From Trueperaceae bacterium (GTDB lineage Bacteria > Deinococcota > Deinococci > Deinococcales > Trueperaceae): a stretch of 34,252 nucleotides of DNA. The notes below the pieces were generated by a model, which made no database searches, had not been told where the DNA came from, and saw only the letters and a list, made by a program, of their open reading frames with translations. Positions 19,678 to 27,646 of the stretch are shown here, piece after piece (position 1 is the stretch's first letter; the number at the start of each line of letters is the position of its first letter). The translations under genes and the position numbers were made by a program. The stretch is taken from contig JAABRX010000041.1 in assembly GCA_011390675.1 (NCBI GenBank), positions 1 to 34,252 of the forward strand, written 5' to 3'.

Positions 19678-20901
19678 TCAGCCCGCCACGTCCCACGCCA
19701 CCGGCAGCGCCTCGAGCGCGCGGAAGCCGGGGAGGAAGCGATAGCGCAGGTCCTCCTCGGGCACCGCGACCCGCAGCCCGGGCAGCCGCGCCAGCAGGGC
19801 GTTCAGGGCGATCTCGCCCTCGAGTCGCGCGAGCGGCGCCCCCATGCAGTAGTGCGCCCCTTTCCCGAACGCCAAGTGCGGGTTCGGGCTCCGCGCCGGG
19901 TCGAGCACGTCGGCCGCCTCGAAACGGTCGGGGTCGCGGTTGGCGCTCCCCAAGATCAGGATCAGCGGGTCGCCGCGGCGGATCGTCTGGCCACCCCACT
20001 CGACGTCCTCGGCGGCCCAGCGGTTGAGCGCGCGCTCGACCGGGCCGTCGAAGCGCAGCAGCTCCTCCACCGCGCCCGGCATCGCGGCGGGTTCGGCAGC
20101 GAGCGCGTCGCGCACGTGCGGATGGCGCGAGAGCGCCAACACCGCGTTCGCGATCAGGTTGACGGTGGTCTCGTGCCCCGCGGTGATGAGCAGCACGAGC
20201 GTGGAGAGCAGCTCGTCCAGGCTCAGGCGATCGCCGGCCTCCTCGGCCGCGACGAGGCCGGAGAGCAGGTCGTCCTGGGGATGCGCTCGGCGCTCCTCCA
20301 CGAGCGCCGCCACGTAGTCCGCGAACTCGACCATCTGCGCCTCGAGCACGCGCCCCTCGTCGGCGTCGCGCGGCGCCGCCAGGAGCGCGTTCCCCCACAC
20401 GCGCACCCGGTCGCGGTCCTCGCCCGGCACCCCGATCATCTCGAGGATGACGGTGGTGGGGAGCGGGAAGGCGAAATCGCCGATCAGCTCCATCGAGCCG
20501 CGGCCCTCGAACGGCTCGAGCAACCCGTCGGCGATCGCACGGACGCGCGGGCGCATCTCGGCGACGCGCCGGGGCGTGAAGGCTTGGCTCACGAGCCCGC
20601 GCAGACGCTGGTGGTCGACGCCGTCGTGGTTGAGCATGTGTTGCCCGATGCGGCGCAAGAGCTCGGGCTCGGGCGGCAGGTCGGCGGGGTCGTGCGCGAG
20701 CGCGGCGTCGCGCACGAAGCGCTTGTCGCGCAGCATCGCGTCGACGTCGGCGTAGCGGCTGACGAACCAGATGGGCGTGGAGCCGTCGAGCCCCGCCTGC
20801 TGCCAGATCGGCGCCTCGCGCCGCATGGCGGTGAAGGTCGGGTGGGGGTCGCGCTTGAAGCCGTCGCCGTAGAGGTCGAACCGTCGCTCCGTCTCGGACA
20901 T
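19678..20901 (-). CDS. Cytochrome P450
   Basis: The protein has 407 residues from the ATG at 20901, preceded by GAGGAGG; the track start at 21153 runs through the promoter region and into the divergent gene. The soluble bacterial class has the I-helix oxygen-binding AGHETT (241-246), ExxR at 280-283 (EELLR), the PERF-like DPDRFEAADVLDP and the haem-ligand loop FGKGAHYCMG with C352. It looks functional. It broadly resembles CYP107/CYP105-like enzymes that hydroxylate small hydrophobic molecules. No ferredoxin or ferredoxin reductase gene is adjacent, so its electron donor must be elsewhere. It is divergent from the SQR-like gene over 157 bp. Confidence 0.96.
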   Translation of the reverse strand: MSETERRFDLYGDGFKRDPHPTFTAMRREAPIWQQAGLDGSTPIWFVSRYADVDAMLRDKRFVRDAALAHDPADLPPEPELLRRIGQHMLNHDGVDHQRLRGLVSQAFTPRRVAEMRPRVRAIADGLLEPFEGRGSMELIGDFAFPLPTTVILEMIGVPGEDRDRVRVWGNALLAAPRDADEGRVLEAQMVEFADYVAALVEERRAHPQDDLLSGLVAAEEAGDRLSLDELLSTLVLLITAGHETTVNLIANAVLALSRHPHVRDALAAEPAAMPGAVEELLRFDGPVERALNRWAAEDVEWGGQTIRRGDPLILILGSANRDPDRFEAADVLDPARSPNPHLAFGKGAHYCMGAPLARLEGEIALNALLARLPGLRVAVPEEDLRYRFLPGFRALEALPVAWDVAG

Positions 20902-20995
20902 GGCAGCCTCCTCGCGGTCGCCGCTCTGCATCCGCGACCATGCGGTCGAGTCTAGCCGCACCGCCGCACCGAGGGACGGACGCCCGTCGCCGCAG

Positions 20996-21042
20996 CGGTC
21001 GTCGCGACCGTACGCTCGCGTGGCCGTGCGGTCGCGGACCGC
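20996..21042. promoter_or_regulatory. Paired inverted repeats and -10 box before the SQR-like operon
   Basis: CGGTCG-TCG-CGACCG (20996-21010) is followed at once by TACGCT (21011-21016), a possible -10 box. GCGGTC-GCG-GACCGC (21028-21042) lies about one helical turn farther on. The two centres are 32 bp apart. A weaker CGACC-ATGC-GGTCG is at 20935-20948, near a possible minus-strand -10 (TAGACT, 20954-20949) of the P450 gene. GC-rich DNA yields such repeats by chance, so this is tentative. Confidence 0.3.
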
Positions 21043-21058
21043 GCGGCGGGAGGTCTCG

Positions 21059-22324
21059 ATGAAGCACCTGCTCGTGCTCGGCGGCGGCAGCGCCGGGACC
21101 ATGGTGGTCGCCAAGCTGCGGCCGCGCCTCGACCCCGAAGCCTGGCGGATCACCGTCGTCGACCGCGACGACGACCACCACTACCGCCCTGGCTACCTGT
21201 TCGTGCCGTTCGGCACCTACGGCCGCGCCGACGTGGTGCGGCCGCGGCAGCGGCAGCTCCCCGACGGGGTCGAGTTCGTCGAGGCCGAGGTGGCGGCGAT
21301 CGAACCCGAAGCGTCCAACGTGGTGTTCGCCGACGGGCGCTCGATGGCCTACGACCAGCTGGTGATCGCGACCGGCAGCCGGCCGCGCCCGGACGCCACG
21401 CCCGGCGTGCTCGGTGCCGAGTGGCGGACGAGCGTCCACGAGTTCTACACGCTCGAGGGCGCCGAGGCGCTGCGCGCCGCGATCGACGCGTTCGACGGCG
21501 GCCGCTTCGTCGTCCACGTCACCGAGATGCCCATCTCGTGCCCGGTGGCGCCGCTCGAACTGGCGTTCCTCGCCGACGCGCGCTTCCGCGAGCGCGGGAT
21601 CCGCGACCGCGTGGATCTGGTGTACGTCACTCCGCTCGACGGCGCCTTCACCCGTCCGATCGCGTCGGAGCGGCTGGGCCACCTGCTCACCGAACGCGGC
21701 ATCGAGGTCGAAACGGACTTCGTCGTCGAGCGCGTCGACCCCGAGGCCAAGACGCTGGTCAGCTTCGACGACCGCGCGGTGCCCTTCGACCTGCTGGTGA
21801 CCACGCCGCTGCACATGGGCGCCGACTTCCTCGCCGGCAGCGGCCTCGCCGACGAGCTCCACCACGTCGAGGTGGACCCGGGCACGCTGCGCTCGCGCCA
21901 CTACCCCAACGTCTTCGCCCTGGGCGACGCCGCCGACCTGCCGACCTCGAAGGCAGGGGCCACCGCCCACTACGCCGCCGACGTCTTCGTCGAGAACTTC
22001 GCGGCGCACGTCGAGGGCCGCCCGCTGCCGCACGCGTTCGACGGCCACGCGAACTGCTTCGTGGTCACGGCCCCCGGGCGGGCCGTCCTGCTCGACTTCG
22101 ACTACGAGCACGAGCCGCTGCCCGGCCACTACCCGGTGCCCGGGATCGGCCCCTTCACCCTCCTCGAGGAGAGCGCGATGAACTACGACGGCAAGATGCT
22201 CTTCCGCTGGGCCTACTGGAACGTCCTGCTGCGCGGCCACGACCTGCCGTTCCCGACGCACTACACGAGCGCCGGCAAGCGGGCGGCCGAGCCCGCCGAC
22301 GCGCGCACCGAGGTGGCGCGGTGA
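21059..22324 (+). CDS. FAD-dependent sulfide:quinone oxidoreductase-like protein
   Basis: The protein has 421 residues from the ATG at 21059 with GGGAGG upstream. It is a flavoprotein of the two-dinucleotide-fold type. LVLGGGSAGTMVV (5-17) binds FAD, VVDRDDDHHYRPGY matches the SQR loop, LVIATGSRPRP and FALGDAADLPTSKAG (286-300) are the second FAD site. Only two cysteines occur, C161 (PISCPVAPLE) and C333 (ANCFV), at roughly the places of the active redox pair of SQR. The third cysteine of the best-known type is absent. Membrane-surface quinone reduction by sulfide is plausible. The next gene, a DUF1641 protein, is a common neighbour of this family and overlaps by 4 bp. Confidence 0.85.
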   Translation: MKHLLVLGGGSAGTMVVAKLRPRLDPEAWRITVVDRDDDHHYRPGYLFVPFGTYGRADVVRPRQRQLPDGVEFVEAEVAAIEPEASNVVFADGRSMAYDQLVIATGSRPRPDATPGVLGAEWRTSVHEFYTLEGAEALRAAIDAFDGGRFVVHVTEMPISCPVAPLELAFLADARFRERGIRDRVDLVYVTPLDGAFTRPIASERLGHLLTERGIEVETDFVVERVDPEAKTLVSFDDRAVPFDLLVTTPLHMGADFLAGSGLADELHHVEVDPGTLRSRHYPNVFALGDAADLPTSKAGATAHYAADVFVENFAAHVEGRPLPHAFDGHANCFVVTAPGRAVLLDFDYEHEPLPGHYPVPGIGPFTLLEESAMNYDGKMLFRWAYWNVLLRGHDLPFPTHYTSAGKRAAEPADARTEVAR

Positions 22325-22737
22325 GCGCGGCTGGCAGCGCGCCTGCACCCAGCGCCGCGCCGGACGCCGCGACGGCCCCCGACCTCGCCGCCGTGCACGC
22401 CCAGTTGGCGCAGGTCGCCGAGCAGCTCGCCGCGCTGGTCGACGAGCAGCGCCGGACCCGCGAGCACCTCGAGGTCGTCGCGGCCGAGAGTCGCCGCACC
22501 GCCGAGCGCTGGGACGAGGCCGAGGCGCTGATGCGCGACCTCGCGCCGGTGGCGCGCCGCGCCGTGGGGGCCACCATCGAGAAGCTCGCGGTCCTCGAGG
22601 ACCCCAAGTACCGCGAGGTCCTCGGCGCCACCGCCCAGGTCGCGGACCGCATGCTGCGCAGCTTCGAGCCCGCGGGCGTGCGGTCGATCGGCGACAACCT
22701 GGTGCTGCTCCTCAAGACCATCCAGGGCATGCGGTGA
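22321..22737 (+). CDS. DUF1641-like small protein
   Basis: The protein has 138 residues from a GTG that overlaps the stop of the SQR-like gene (GTGA). It was missed in the track as a separate ORF because an unrelated upstream frame is joined to it (21421-22737). An alanine/proline-rich leader is followed by a heptad-rich helix (LAQVAEQLAALVDEQRRTREHLEVV) that should form a coiled coil. A helical C-terminus with KLAVLEDPKYREVLG and DNLVLLLKTIQGM resembles DUF1641. That family is often encoded beside SQR-like or formate dehydrogenase genes, and its function is unknown. Partnership with the upstream flavoprotein is an inference from the coupling. Confidence 0.8.
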   Translation: MSAAGSAPAPSAAPDAATAPDLAAVHAQLAQVAEQLAALVDEQRRTREHLEVVAAESRRTAERWDEAEALMRDLAPVARRAVGATIEKLAVLEDPKYREVLGATAQVADRMLRSFEPAGVRSIGDNLVLLLKTIQGMR

Positions 22738-24122
22738 GCGTCGGGGCCTGGCGCGTCGCCGTGCTCGGCGCCGGGCTGGGCGGGCTCACGGCCGCCCACG
22801 CGATCCGCCGGCGCGCGCACGAGCTGGGCCACGCGGTCGAGCTGGCGGTGTGGGAGGCCGGCGACCGGCCGGGCGGCCAGTTGCGCACCACGGTCGAGGA
22901 CGGCTACGTCGTGGAGTGGGGCGCCAACGCCTTCCGCACCGGCGTCGGCCCCACGGCCGACCTGGTGGCGCGCCTCGGGCTCCAGGACCAGCAGGTCCAC
23001 GCCGACCCCGCGGCGAACCGGCGCTACGTGTTCCACGGCGGCCAACTGCACCTGCTGCCGAGCGACCCGATGTCGCTCCTGAACTTCACGCCCATGTCGG
23101 TCGCGGGGCGCTTCCGGGTGATGGCCGAGCCCTTCCTCGCCGAACGCGTGGATCACGACGAGTCGGTGCACGACTACGCCGCCCGCCACATCGGCCCCGA
23201 AGCGGCCGAGGTCCTGCTGGGCACGATGGTGCGCGGGGTCTACGGCGGCGACGCGCACCTGCTCTCGGTCGACGCCGCGTTCCCGGTGATGCGCGAGATG
23301 GAGCGGGATCACCGCTCGCTGGTGATCGCCGGCCTCGCCGGCATGAAGGAGCGGATGCGCGAGCGCAAGACGACGTGGAGCTTCCGGGAGGGCATGAACG
23401 TGCTCCTCGATGCGCTGGCCGACGACCTCGGCGACGTCCTGCACCTGGGCCGGCGCGCGCACGCCCTCGCTCGGGACGCGGCCGGTGGCTACCGCTTGAC
23501 GGCGGAGGACGGCTCGAGCGAGCGCTTCGACGCGGTCGTGTTGGCGCTGCCGCCGCGGCCCGCCGCCGACCTGCTGGCCGCGCTCGACCCCGAAGCCGCC
23601 GCCGACCTGCGCGCCATCCCCTCGGGCCCGATCGGCATGGCCGCGGTCGCGTTCGAGCGCTCGGCCCTGCGCGAGGCGCCCGATGGCTTCGGCTTCCTCG
23701 TCGCCCCCGGCGAGGACCTGCCGGTGCTGGGGGTGTTGATCGAATCGAACGTCTTCCCGCACCGCGCGCCGGAGGGTCACGTACTGCTGCGGGTCATCCA
23801 GGGCGGCGTCGCCCGCCCCGACCTCGACGACCTAAACGACGAGGCGCTCCTGAGCGCCGCGCTCGACGCCATCGACCGCGCCTGGGGGGTCGTCGCGCCT
23901 CCCGTGCGCACGTGGGTCGGACGCCAGGAGCGGGGCATCCCGCAGTACGTGCTGGGGCACCTCGAGCGCCTGGTGCGCGTCGAGGGACACCTGCGCCGCC
24001 TGGGCGGCCTGCACGTGGCGGGCAACGCCTACCGCGGCATCGCGGTGGGCAAGCTGGTGGACGACGCCGAGCACGTCGCGGAAGCCGTCTGGGCCGAGGT
24101 ACCGGCGCCGACCGCCGCGTGA
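22734..24122 (+). CDS. hemG: Protoporphyrinogen oxidase (oxygen-dependent HemY/HemG type)
   Basis: The protein has 462 residues from a GTG overlapping the previous stop (GTGA). The FAD-binding VAVLGAGLGGLTAAH is near the N-terminus, followed by the arginine and glycines of GDRPGGQLRTT. The family signatures SVHDYAARHIGPEAAEVLLGTMVRGVYGGD and the C-terminal GLHVAGNAYRGIAVGKLVDDAEHVAE are typical of HemY-like enzymes. It oxidises protoporphyrinogen IX, or coproporphyrinogen III in the Gram-positive variant, during haem synthesis. The two cannot be distinguished here, but the full length suits either. Placing a haem-synthesis step behind an SQR-like flavoprotein with coupled translation is unusual. 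KatG and the P450 nearby both need haem. Confidence 0.93.
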   Translation: MSVGAWRVAVLGAGLGGLTAAHAIRRRAHELGHAVELAVWEAGDRPGGQLRTTVEDGYVVEWGANAFRTGVGPTADLVARLGLQDQQVHADPAANRRYVFHGGQLHLLPSDPMSLLNFTPMSVAGRFRVMAEPFLAERVDHDESVHDYAARHIGPEAAEVLLGTMVRGVYGGDAHLLSVDAAFPVMREMERDHRSLVIAGLAGMKERMRERKTTWSFREGMNVLLDALADDLGDVLHLGRRAHALARDAAGGYRLTAEDGSSERFDAVVLALPPRPAADLLAALDPEAAADLRAIPSGPIGMAAVAFERSALREAPDGFGFLVAPGEDLPVLGVLIESNVFPHRAPEGHVLLRVIQGGVARPDLDDLNDEALLSAALDAIDRAWGVVAPPVRTWVGRQERGIPQYVLGHLERLVRVEGHLRRLGGLHVAGNAYRGIAVGKLVDDAEHVAEAVWAEVPAPTAA

Positions 24123-24129
24123 CGCGGCG

Positions 24130-24696
24130 CTAGGGGCGTCTGCCGGGAGCGTCCTCGGGTGGGCCGGGCGGGTCGCCTCGAGGTGGGTCGGCTCGGGGTG
24201 GGTCGGCTCGGGGTGGATCGGCTCGGGGTGGTCCATCGTCGGGCGGGCCAGGCGGATCGGCTCGGGACGGGCCCTCCTCGGGTGGACCGCGCCCCTGGGC
24301 CGGTCCTGGCGCGTCGGCCGGTGGACCCTGGCCGACGTCGGGCGGCCATGCTTCGCCGAGCTCCGTCGCGAGCCGCACGCGCACGTACGCGAACGTCTCG
24401 GGCAAGAGCGACCTCAGGTCGACGCCGTCCACCCAGACCACGCCGTCCTCGACCTCGACTTCGGTCGTCCGTACGCCCCCATCGGGCGGCAACCACACCA
24501 GCGAAGCAGGACCGGCGAAGCCCTCTTCGAGCACGAGTTCGAAGCGCACCCCACCGATGACGCGGCCGACGCCCACGATCCGGCTGTCCGAATCGGTCAC
24601 GAGCACCTCGGCCTCCGCCGGGATCTCGAGCGCGCTCGCGAACGTCGCCATCAGGGCCACGAGGAGCACGCACGTCCATGTCCACGCTCGTTGCAT
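24130..24696 (-). CDS. Secreted protein B of two-component module 2, with proline-rich repeat tail
   Basis: The protein has 188 residues. The start at 24696 follows GAGGAGG and begins a signal peptide (MQRAWTWTCVLLVALMATFASA). The domain of about 95 residues (IPAEAEVLVTDSDSRIVGVG to VDLRSLLPETFAYVRVRL) is a paralogue of secreted protein A of module 1: compare AEVLVTDSDSRIVGVGRVIGG with AEFIVTDAQGVIVAIGRTVGG. The tail is different: a low-complexity run with PPRAD repeated, rich in proline, arginine and aspartate. I know no family for it. It has its own direct-repeat promoter at 24747-24778. It converges on hemG with a 7-base gap. Confidence 0.8.
   Translation of the reverse strand: MQRAWTWTCVLLVALMATFASALEIPAEAEVLVTDSDSRIVGVGRVIGGVRFELVLEEGFAGPASLVWLPPDGGVRTTEVEVEDGVVWVDGVDLRSLLPETFAYVRVRLATELGEAWPPDVGQGPPADAPGPAQGRGPPEEGPSRADPPGPPDDGPPRADPPRADPPRADPPRGDPPGPPEDAPGRRP
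24173..24235 (-). repeat. 15-bp tandem repeat in the tail of secreted protein B
   Basis: The plus strand repeats GGGTCGGCTCGGGGT with a 15-base period for about four units, encoding PPRAD repeats with one PPRGD variant. As in module 1, the period is a multiple of three, so the frame survives copy-number change. Confidence 0.85.
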
Positions 24697-24746
24697 CGGC
24701 CTGCCTCCTCGATTCGCGCCGAACGCCGACTTCGGTACGTGCTCGC

Positions 24747-24778
24747 AGCCTAGAGCGCGCACCTGACGGGAGGCTGAC
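24747..24778 (-). promoter_or_regulatory. Direct-repeat promoter of secreted gene B (GTCAG-N6-GTCAG-N10-TAGGCT)
   Basis: On the minus strand, GTCAG (24778-24774), six bases, GTCAG (24767-24763), ten bases, then TAGGCT (24752-24747). This is the same spacing as the module 1 site, with both pentamers exact. It lies between the kinase stop and the secreted-protein ATG, so that gene can be transcribed on its own, probably under the local response regulator. Confidence 0.7.
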
Positions 24779-24806
24779 GACGCGCCGGCCAGCCCAGCGC
24801 CCGCCC

Positions 24807-26096
24807 TCACGACGCGCCGCCCGGGGCCGGCGTCGCCAACCGCGTCGCGAGCGACGGCAAGCGCACCTCGAAGACCGCACCGGGCCCCGCCTCGGCCAAG
24901 GCCTCGATGCGTCCCCCGTGCCGCTCGACCAGGTCCTTGGCGATCGACAAGCCGACGCCGCTGCCCTCGCCCCGCCGGTAGCCGCGCTCGAACACGGCCG
25001 TCCGCGCCTCGGCGTCGAGGCCCGGCCCGTCGTCCGCGACGCGGACCACGTGCTCGTCGTCGCGCGCTTCGAGGGTCACGCGCACGCCGTTCGCGCGGCC
25101 CGCGGCCTGCACGCCGTTGCGCACCAGGTTGCGGAACACCTGGGCCAAACGATCCGCATCCGCGACGACGTCGCCACGCTCGTCTGCTTCGAGCACGACG
25201 CCGGGGTAGGCGCGCACGACGCGCTGCAGCACGTCGCGCAACGCCACGATCGACATCTCGAGCGGTCGCGCGTCCTCACCGCGTGCGACCACGAGCAGAT
25301 CTTGCGAGGTGCGCAGCAGCTCCTCGGCGGCCTCGGCCGCCACCCTCAACGAGACGTCGTCGGGACGCTCCCGGCGCGCGGAGCCCAGGTGGTAGTGGAC
25401 GAGCGTCAAGGGCCCGGCGAGCTCGTGGGCGACCTCCAGCAAGAACGCGTGCTCGCGGTCCGAGCGCTCGCGGATGGCGGCGAGGGTCTCGTTCAACGCA
25501 TCGGTCACGACGCGCAGCTCGTCGTCGCCGCCCGCGTACGCGATGGCGCCCGGCGCGGACGGGTCGATCCGGCGCGCGTCGGCCGCCACCCGCTCGAGGG
25601 GCCGCAGCGCTCGCCGCGCCACCGTGCCCGCCAACCACAAGGCGATCGCACCGGCGACGACGCCCCCCGTCCACAGGCTGCGCAGCAGCGCCGACCGCGT
25701 CGCCAGCGCGTCCTCGACGTCGTGGGCGACCCGGATCGTGGCGCCGCCGTCGCGCCAAGCGGTGCTTCCGACGAGCGCGCGGCGCCCCTCGAGCACCCGG
25801 ATGGCGGCCGGTGCCACGAGCGGCAGCTGGGTGGTGATGCCCCACGACAGCACGGTCGCTCCGTCGGGCGAGACGATCTGGACGCCGTACCCCGGGACCG
25901 CCGGGTCCACGAACGAGGCCCCCAGCACGGGACGCTCGAGCAGCGCCGCCAGCCGCCCCAGGTCCTCGTCGAGAAGTCGCCGCATCGAAGCGTCCTGCTG
26001 GCGCACGAAGCCCACGTACGCCAGCGCGCCGAACGCCGCGACGACCACGAGCGTCAAGGCCGCGCTGCCCAGCGCGACGCGCCTCGCGAGCCTCAA
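24807..26096 (-). CDS. Sensor histidine kinase of two-component module 2
   Basis: I start this gene at the TTG at 26096, which overlaps the stop of response regulator 2 (TTGA), exactly as the module 1 kinase overlaps its regulator (GTGA). That gives 429 residues, the same as kinase 1, with no gap needed through at least residue 230. The track ORF to 27293 is over-extended. Helix 1 is at about 8-30, the periplasmic sensor starts VRQQDASMRRLLDEDL, helix 2 is at about 142-163. The phospho-histidine is H224 in FLLEVAHELAGPL, with N box FRNLVRNGVQ, G1 box VADDGPGLD and G2 box GEGSGVGLS. The kinase appears intact. The membrane-proximal VRQQDAxMRRLL segment is nearly identical in both sensors, and the outer part diverges. 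Confidence 0.93.
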   Translation of the reverse strand: MRLARRVALGSAALTLVVVAAFGALAYVGFVRQQDASMRRLLDEDLGRLAALLERPVLGASFVDPAVPGYGVQIVSPDGATVLSWGITTQLPLVAPAAIRVLEGRRALVGSTAWRDGGATIRVAHDVEDALATRSALLRSLWTGGVVAGAIALWLAGTVARRALRPLERVAADARRIDPSAPGAIAYAGGDDELRVVTDALNETLAAIRERSDREHAFLLEVAHELAGPLTLVHYHLGSARRERPDDVSLRVAAEAAEELLRTSQDLLVVARGEDARPLEMSIVALRDVLQRVVRAYPGVVLEADERGDVVADADRLAQVFRNLVRNGVQAAGRANGVRVTLEARDDEHVVRVADDGPGLDAEARTAVFERGYRRGEGSGVGLSIAKDLVERHGGRIEALAEAGPGAVFEVRLPSLATRLATPAPGGAS

Positions 26097-26761
26097 GGAC
26101 CCTCGCCGCGGACGACGTAGCCGAGCCCCCGGATCGTCTCGATCATGGACGCCAGCTCGACGGCGGCGAGCTTCTTGCGGACGCGCGACACGAGCACCTC
26201 GATCGCGTTCGAGTCGGGTTGCTGCTCGGCGTAGAGCCGGTCCTCGAGCGTGCGCTTGGAGAACACGCGGTCGGGGTGCTCGAGCAGGAGCGCGAGCAGG
26301 TGGTACTCCTGGGCCGAGAGGTCGACGCGCTCGCCATCGACGAAGCAGCTGCGGTCGGCGAGCGTCATCTCGAGCCGGCCCCAGCGGACCTGACCCGCAC
26401 GCGACCGCGTGCGCATCCGCGCGTACACCCGCGCGAGCAGCTCCTCCATATCGAAGGGCTTGCTCACGTAGTCGGCGGCCCCCGCGTAGAGCCCGCGCAC
26501 CCGACTCGCCACGTCGCTGCGCGCGGTGAGCATGATGACGTCGGCCGGGTTGGCCTCCAATTGCGTGGCCACGTCGATGCCGTCCATGTCCGGCAGGTTG
26601 AGGTCGAGCAGGACCAGGTCGAAGCGCTGGGTCTCGGCCAGGAACAACGCGTCCTTGCCGGTGTCGACGACCACGGTCTCGTAGCCGCGCCCCAGCTCGC
26701 GGGCCACGACCTCCGCCAAGCGATCGTCGTCCTCCACGATCAGGATGCGCCCGCGCGACAC
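26093..26761 (-). CDS. OmpR/PhoB-family response regulator of module 2
   Basis: The start is a GTG at 26761 with GAGGAGG six bases upstream (222 residues). The track ATG at 26863 adds 34 residues of unlikely composition. The receiver has LIVEDDD, the phospho-acceptor D53 in LLDLNLPDMDG and the YVSKPF lysine. The winged helix has DLSAQEYHLLALLLEHPDRVFSKRTLEDRLYAEQ and SNAIEVLVSRVRKKL. It is a close paralogue of response regulator 1, with blocks such as VIMLTARSDVASRVRGLYAGA shared between them. Its likely targets are the 11-bp direct repeats at 24747-24778 and 26887-26918. The kinase gene overlaps by 4 bp. Confidence 0.93.
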   Translation of the reverse strand: MSRGRILIVEDDDRLAEVVARELGRGYETVVVDTGKDALFLAETQRFDLVLLDLNLPDMDGIDVATQLEANPADVIMLTARSDVASRVRGLYAGAADYVSKPFDMEELLARVYARMRTRSRAGQVRWGRLEMTLADRSCFVDGERVDLSAQEYHLLALLLEHPDRVFSKRTLEDRLYAEQQPDSNAIEVLVSRVRKKLAAVELASMIETIRGLGYVVRGEGP

Positions 26762-26886
26762 GTCGGCCTCCTCGCCGCGGCGCGGCCGACCCTGAGGGGC
26801 CGCACCGCCGCCGTCGCTTCGAGTGTCGGCCCAACCAAGGGCCCATGAAGCAGAATCGGTCACTCCGCTCGATCGTCCGCAGCGCC

Positions 26887-26918
26887 GTCAGGTTGGGGTC
26901 AGGTGCCGCCGGTACCTT
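26887..26918 (+). promoter_or_regulatory. Direct-repeat promoter of the acidic secreted protein gene (GTCAG-N6-GTCAG-N10-TACCTT)
   Basis: GTCAG (26887-26891), six bases, GTCAG (26898-26902), ten bases, then TACCTT (26913-26918). This is the third occurrence of the arrangement. It points away from response regulator 2, towards the gene at 27070. The roughly 308-base spacer between the two genes otherwise holds an untranslated leader of about 145 bases and no convincing ORF. Confidence 0.65.
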
Positions 26919-27069
26919 GCCCATGGACACCGACGTGTCCGCCTCGGTGGCAACGAAACCCGGCCCGCATGTGGGCGCCTGGACCGGGTCGAGCCAGTGG
27001 CGCAACCGCCCGAGGAACCGACCGAACCGCCGTGCGCCCGCACCGGCCCGACGCCTTGGAGGCGATCGC

Positions 27070-27618
27070 ATGAAGCGTACGTTGTTCACCCTGATGTTCT
27101 TGGCCACGTTCGGCATGGCGCTCGCGGGACCCCCCGTGGACGTCCAACTCGTCTGCGGCACGGACGAGGACGCTGCGCTCGTGGGCGTCGCCAGCCTCGT
27201 CGAGGACCAGCTGCACGTGGCGCTGATCGACGGCGCGCTGGAGGCGTGCACCGCAGGTGTGTACGGCGTCGTCGACGGCGCGACGGTCTTCACCGTGAGT
27301 TACCTGCTGGTGGACGGTGTGGTCGACGACGTCCAGGTGGTGTTCGAGGAGGACTCGACGTACGAGCCGGCGCTCACGTACGGCGAGGTGCCCGAAGTGG
27401 CCGTCGAGGGCAAACTCGGCGCGCAGCAGAACCGCGCCATGGCCCGCGAGCGAGCCACGCAAGCCCGCGAGCGGGCGGCGGAGCACGCCGGCGGTCCGAA
27501 CATGGACGCGCCGGACGACGGCGGCGACGGCGAAGAGGAAGAGGTCGAGGCCGACGGCGAGGACCACGACGGACCGCCCGCCGACCTGCCCGCGCCCGCG
27601 ACCCGTGGGCGTCGCTGA
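27070..27618 (+). CDS. Secreted protein with acidic C-terminal tail, next to module 2
   Basis: The protein has 182 residues. GGAGG nine bases before the ATG at 27070 and the signal peptide (MKRTLFTLMFLATFGMALAG) set the start; the in-frame ATG at 26845 lies upstream of the promoter and is rejected. The mature part is a domain of about 100 residues with two cysteines (VQLVCGTD, LEACTAG) that could form a disulfide. An arginine/alanine/glutamate helix follows (RAMARERATQARERAAEHA), then a strongly acidic tail (DDGGDGEEEEVEADGEDHD). I cannot assign a family. The shared promoter element, the divergent position beside response regulator 2 and the domain-plus-tail build suggest it belongs to the same regulon as proteins A and B. 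It ends at a 17-bp terminator. Confidence 0.78.
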   Translation: MKRTLFTLMFLATFGMALAGPPVDVQLVCGTDEDAALVGVASLVEDQLHVALIDGALEACTAGVYGVVDGATVFTVSYLLVDGVVDDVQVVFEEDSTYEPALTYGEVPEVAVEGKLGAQQNRAMARERATQARERAAEHAGGPNMDAPDDGGDGEEEEVEADGEDHDGPPADLPAPATRGRR

Positions 27619-27646
27619 CGGCGACCGAGCGAACCACACGACCGTA

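Noticed and set aside
19583-22348. A 921-residue minus-strand ORF over the P450, SQR and serine hydrolase genes
   Set aside because: It crosses three real genes and both promoters with arginine/alanine-rich sequence and no family motif.
26845-27069. N-terminal extension of the acidic secreted protein starting MKQNRSLRS
   Set aside because: It would begin upstream of the direct-repeat promoter and bury the signal peptide 75 residues inside. The GGAGG and signal peptide at 27070 decide the start.
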